Source of the DNA: Streptomyces sp. NRRL B-1347
Lineage (GTDB): Bacteria; Actinomycetota; Actinomycetes; Streptomycetales; Streptomycetaceae
Assembly (NCBI RefSeq): GCF_000720325.1
Contig: NZ_JOJM01000005.1
Coordinates: 158,505-222,504 of the forward strand
DNA: 64,000 bases
Direction of reading: 5' to 3'
Within the stretch, counting starts at the first letter, position 1. Each line of letters begins with the position of its first letter. Made by a program: the position numbers and the translations under genes. The notes under the pieces were generated by a model. It was given only the letters and a program-made list of their open reading frames with translations, made no database searches and was not told the origin of the DNA. Below, in pieces: positions 61,861 through 64,000 of the stretch.

Positions 61861-62454
61861 TCACGTATGCACGGGCTCGCGTCGCTGCCCGGACAGGAGC
61901 CATTCGAGGCCGTCGACGTCGACGTGGTCCTCGCTCATGGCCTTCCAGGCGTTGCTGAAGTGGGCCTTGACGCAGCCGGTCGTGATCCCCATGGCGTCCG
62001 CGATCTCGGGCCTCGGCATCCGCATGACTCCGGCCATGTGGAAGACCGCCTTCTGGCGATCCGTGAGATTTCCGTCGCTCACGTAGTGCAGGCCGCCGAG
62101 GATCGTCCGCTTCTTCTCGGCCGGATCCCATCCCGGCGGCAGATCGGCGTCGTTCAGGTGCTCGTCGAGCTGTCTCGACAGCAGCGGAGGCAGGTCCTCC
62201 AGATAGAAGGTGGCGGGTCCCGGGCGGTCGGACAGGATCGCGCTCCGGTGCTTGCGCGCCTTGGCGATGGTCCTGCCGCGGAACTCGACCCAGTTCGACC
62301 TGAACCGGCGGACCTCGGAGGCGTAGTACGCGGCCGCCTCCTTCCGCACCCACTCCTGGACGGCCCACACGGGTGCCCCACCGAGGTAGACGTCCCGGAA
62401 GAGCGTGAACACGGCTCGTTCGTCCGGCAGTTGTCGGTGGATGGTGAAGGTCAC
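61861..62454 (-). CDS. Sigma-70 region-4-like DNA-binding protein
   Basis: A 197-residue protein. The C-terminal part has the sigma-region-4 helix-turn-helix: LTDRQKAVFHMAGVMRMPRP then EIADAMGITTGCVKAHFSNA. The N-terminal 110 residues are helical and basic (WVRKEAAAYYASEVRRFRSN) but lack a recognisable sigma region 2, so this may be a truncated or divergent sigma-like regulator rather than a full sigma factor. The start is the ATG at 62454. The following small membrane protein gene might act as its partner. Confidence 0.72.
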   Translation of the reverse strand: MTFTIHRQLPDERAVFTLFRDVYLGGAPVWAVQEWVRKEAAAYYASEVRRFRSNWVEFRGRTIAKARKHRSAILSDRPGPATFYLEDLPPLLSRQLDEHLNDADLPPGWDPAEKKRTILGGLHYVSDGNLTDRQKAVFHMAGVMRMPRPEIADAMGITTGCVKAHFSNAWKAMSEDHVDVDGLEWLLSGQRREPVHT

Positions 62455-62752
62455 TGGGGCCTCCCGTGACGTCCCGAGCGAGATGAATTTCGGACTGACG
62501 CCGAACGTACTCAGCGGCGCCCCCGACGGGTTTAGAGCCCGGCGACAGCCCGCCTGAGCTGCGCGAACATCCCTGTCCTTGCGGGCGTTCGGGAAGCTGG
62601 CGGGCCCGCGCCGCCGGGGCGCGTGCGCGGGGGTGTGATTGGGTACGCCGTATGGGTCTCAGACGAATGTTCCCGGGGCGCGCGTGCGCGGGGGTGGGTT
62701 GCCGCGGCACAGCGGCAGCCCGGGGTACCGCCGTCCGACCGGAGGGCGGATC

Positions 62753-63790
62753 ATGAGTGTCAGCTCCGCTTCGGCGCGGTCCGGCGGCGTCCCCGAGCCG
62801 GGCGCGGCGCCCCCCTTCGACCCCGAACTGAGCGTCGCCCTCGCGGCCTTGGGCACGGCGCCGAGGGAGCCGGTCACCCCGGACAACCTCCAGGAGCGGC
62901 GCGCCCGGGACGCGGCGTCACGCCCCCGGCCGACAGCCGAGGACCTGCGTGCCGGCGGCCTCTTCGAGGTGACGGAGCTGCGCGTGCCGGGGCCGCCGGG
63001 CGCGCCCGACGTCACGCTCGTGAGCGTGCGGCCCGCGGGGCTCACGGGCCCGCTGCCCCTGCTGTACTACCTGCACGGCGGCGCCATGGTCATGGGCAAC
63101 GCCTGGTCCGTGCTGCCGCGCATCCTCCGCGAATGGGCGCTGCCGCTGGGCCTCGCCGTGATCTCGGCCGAGTACCGGCTCGCGCCGGAGACGCAGTACC
63201 CGGGACCGCTGGAGGACTGCTACGCCGGACTCGTCTGGGCGGTCGAGCACGCGGCCGAACTGGACATCGACGCGGACCGCGTCGTCATCGGCGGCAAGAG
63301 CGCGGGCGGCGGGCTCGCCGCGGCCCTCGCCCTGCTGGCCCGGGACCGCGGGGGTCCCGAGGCGCTGGGGCAACTGCTGCTGTGCCCGATGCTCGACGAC
63401 CGCAACAGCACGTACTCCAGCCATCAGATGTCGGGCCGCGGCCTGTGGGACCTCACCTCGCACACGACCGTGTGGAAGGCGGTGCTCGGCGACCGCTATG
63501 GCGCCGCGGACCTGCCGCCCCTCGCGGCCCCCGCCCGCGCCACGGACCTCTCCGGCCTTCCGCCCGCCTACATCGAGGTCGGCTCGGCCGAGATGTTCCG
63601 GGACGAGGACATCGCGTACGCCAACGCGATCTGGCGGGCCGGAGGCCAGGCCGAACTGCACGTGTGGTCCGGCGCCTACCACGGCTTCGACGGCATCGCC
63701 CCGAAGGCGGCCGTCAGCCTGGACGCCCGCGACGCCCGCACCCGCTGGCTGCGGCGCCTCCTCGCGCAGGCGGGCCCGAAGGACCAGTGA
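62753..63790 (+). CDS. Alpha/beta-hydrolase esterase (HSL family)
   Basis: A 345-residue esterase from the ATG at 62753 with GGAGG 7 bases upstream. The hormone-sensitive-lipase signature HGG occurs in YYLHGGAMVMG (about 106-116), the nucleophile elbow is GGKSAGGG with Ser183, and VISAEYRLAPETQYPGPLED precedes it. The acid and His come from EVGSAEMFRDEDIAY (Asp) and GAYHGFDG (His, about 310). Carboxylesterases of this group act on short acyl esters. There is no signal peptide, and no operon partner. Confidence 0.92.
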   Translation: MSVSSASARSGGVPEPGAAPPFDPELSVALAALGTAPREPVTPDNLQERRARDAASRPRPTAEDLRAGGLFEVTELRVPGPPGAPDVTLVSVRPAGLTGPLPLLYYLHGGAMVMGNAWSVLPRILREWALPLGLAVISAEYRLAPETQYPGPLEDCYAGLVWAVEHAAELDIDADRVVIGGKSAGGGLAAALALLARDRGGPEALGQLLLCPMLDDRNSTYSSHQMSGRGLWDLTSHTTVWKAVLGDRYGAADLPPLAAPARATDLSGLPPAYIEVGSAEMFRDEDIAYANAIWRAGGQAELHVWSGAYHGFDGIAPKAAVSLDARDARTRWLRRLLAQAGPKDQ

Positions 63791-63823
63791 ACGGCGCCTG
63801 ATCCGGGCTCCGACCACGCGAAA

Positions 63824-63856
63824 GCCCGCGATCGGCGGGGCAGGCCGATCGCGGGC
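63824..63856. terminator. Bidirectional hairpin terminator
   Basis: GCCCGCGATCGGC (63824-63836) pairs perfectly with GCCGATCGCGGGC (63844-63856) around a 7-base loop. It lies between the convergent esterase and DoxX-like genes and can terminate both. AAA precedes the stem on the plus strand, supplying a short U-tract for the minus-strand transcript. Confidence 0.85.
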
Positions 63857-63880
63857 CGGGGTGTCGCGGGGGAGGGGGAG

Positions 63881-64000
63881 TCAGGCGGCGTAGCCGAGGG
63901 CGAGGGTGGCGACGACCGGTGCCAGGTAGAGGACGGGGAAGGCGACGGTCTTGTAGGAGCGGGCTCGCAGGACGGTGATGACGGCGCCGCCGAAGTACAG
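63881..64000 (-). CDS. DoxX-like membrane protein, 3' end only
   Basis: The last 39 codons of a minus-strand gene whose start lies beyond the window. The visible part, LYFGGAVITVLRARSYKTVA then FPVLYLAPVVATLALGYAA, is typical of the third and fourth membrane helices of DoxX-like (DUF-DoxX) small membrane proteins. The function in Streptomyces is unclear. Confidence 0.7.
   Translation of the reverse strand: MYFGGAVITVLRARSYKTVAFPVLYLAPVVATLALGYAA

Overview
The window is high-GC actinobacterial DNA, almost certainly Streptomyces. The evidence is a 2-methylisoborneol operon next to an EshA-type encapsulin, an AfsR-like SARP regulator, lanthipeptide and NRPS genes, ZAS-type anti-sigma/ECF sigma genes, many GTG starts, and numerous secreted or lipobox proteins. 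The mixture of regulators, hydrolases and compact biosynthetic loci looks like accessory or arm-type sequence. No rRNA, tRNA, CRISPR array, transposase or phage genes were seen.

Left part (1-12.7 kb): MarR and IclR regulators, a secreted beta-propeller protein, an ATP-grasp/GNAT gene pair, a serine hydrolase, a lipoprotein, a methyltransferase, a RidA protein, a winged-helix protein, a VanX-like dipeptidase, and an OmpR-type two-component system followed by a small P-loop kinase.

NRPS locus (12.7-24.1 kb): a three-gene unit encodes a dimodular NRPS (C-A-T-C-A-T-TE; the first A domain carries a serine-type code), a protein fusing an FAD monooxygenase to a PapA-like condensation/acyltransferase domain, and an SDR-family protein whose catalytic lysine is replaced by glutamine. 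A decayed antisense acyl-CoA synthetase remnant lies just upstream. I do not recognise this architecture as a described pathway. It is one of two candidate undescribed systems here.

Middle (24-51.3 kb): an ECF sigma factor with a zinc-finger/mycothiol-isomerase fusion anti-sigma factor; the encapsulin - 2-MIB synthase - GPP methyltransferase operon (volatile terpene production in a protein shell); a MerR regulator with a perfect operator and probable leaderless start, coupled to a BtrH-like acyltransferase; then an alginate lyase, GlxA-type regulators, an RTX-type secreted protein, a TAP-like lipoprotein peptidase, a NarL-type two-component system, an erythromycin-esterase homologue lacking expected histidines, and an NCS1 permease/TetR/amidohydrolase group.

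Lanthipeptide locus (51.4-59 kb): an O-methyltransferase, a SARP-NB-ARC-TPR regulator with phased repeats upstream, a 65-residue precursor ending in Cys-Cys, a strong hairpin, and a class II LanM synthetase. This is the second candidate new system; no transporter or leader protease is encoded nearby.

Right end (59-64 kb): a secreted protein, HxlR regulator divergent from RidA, small membrane proteins, a sigma-region-4-like regulator, an HSL-family esterase and the end of a DoxX-like gene.
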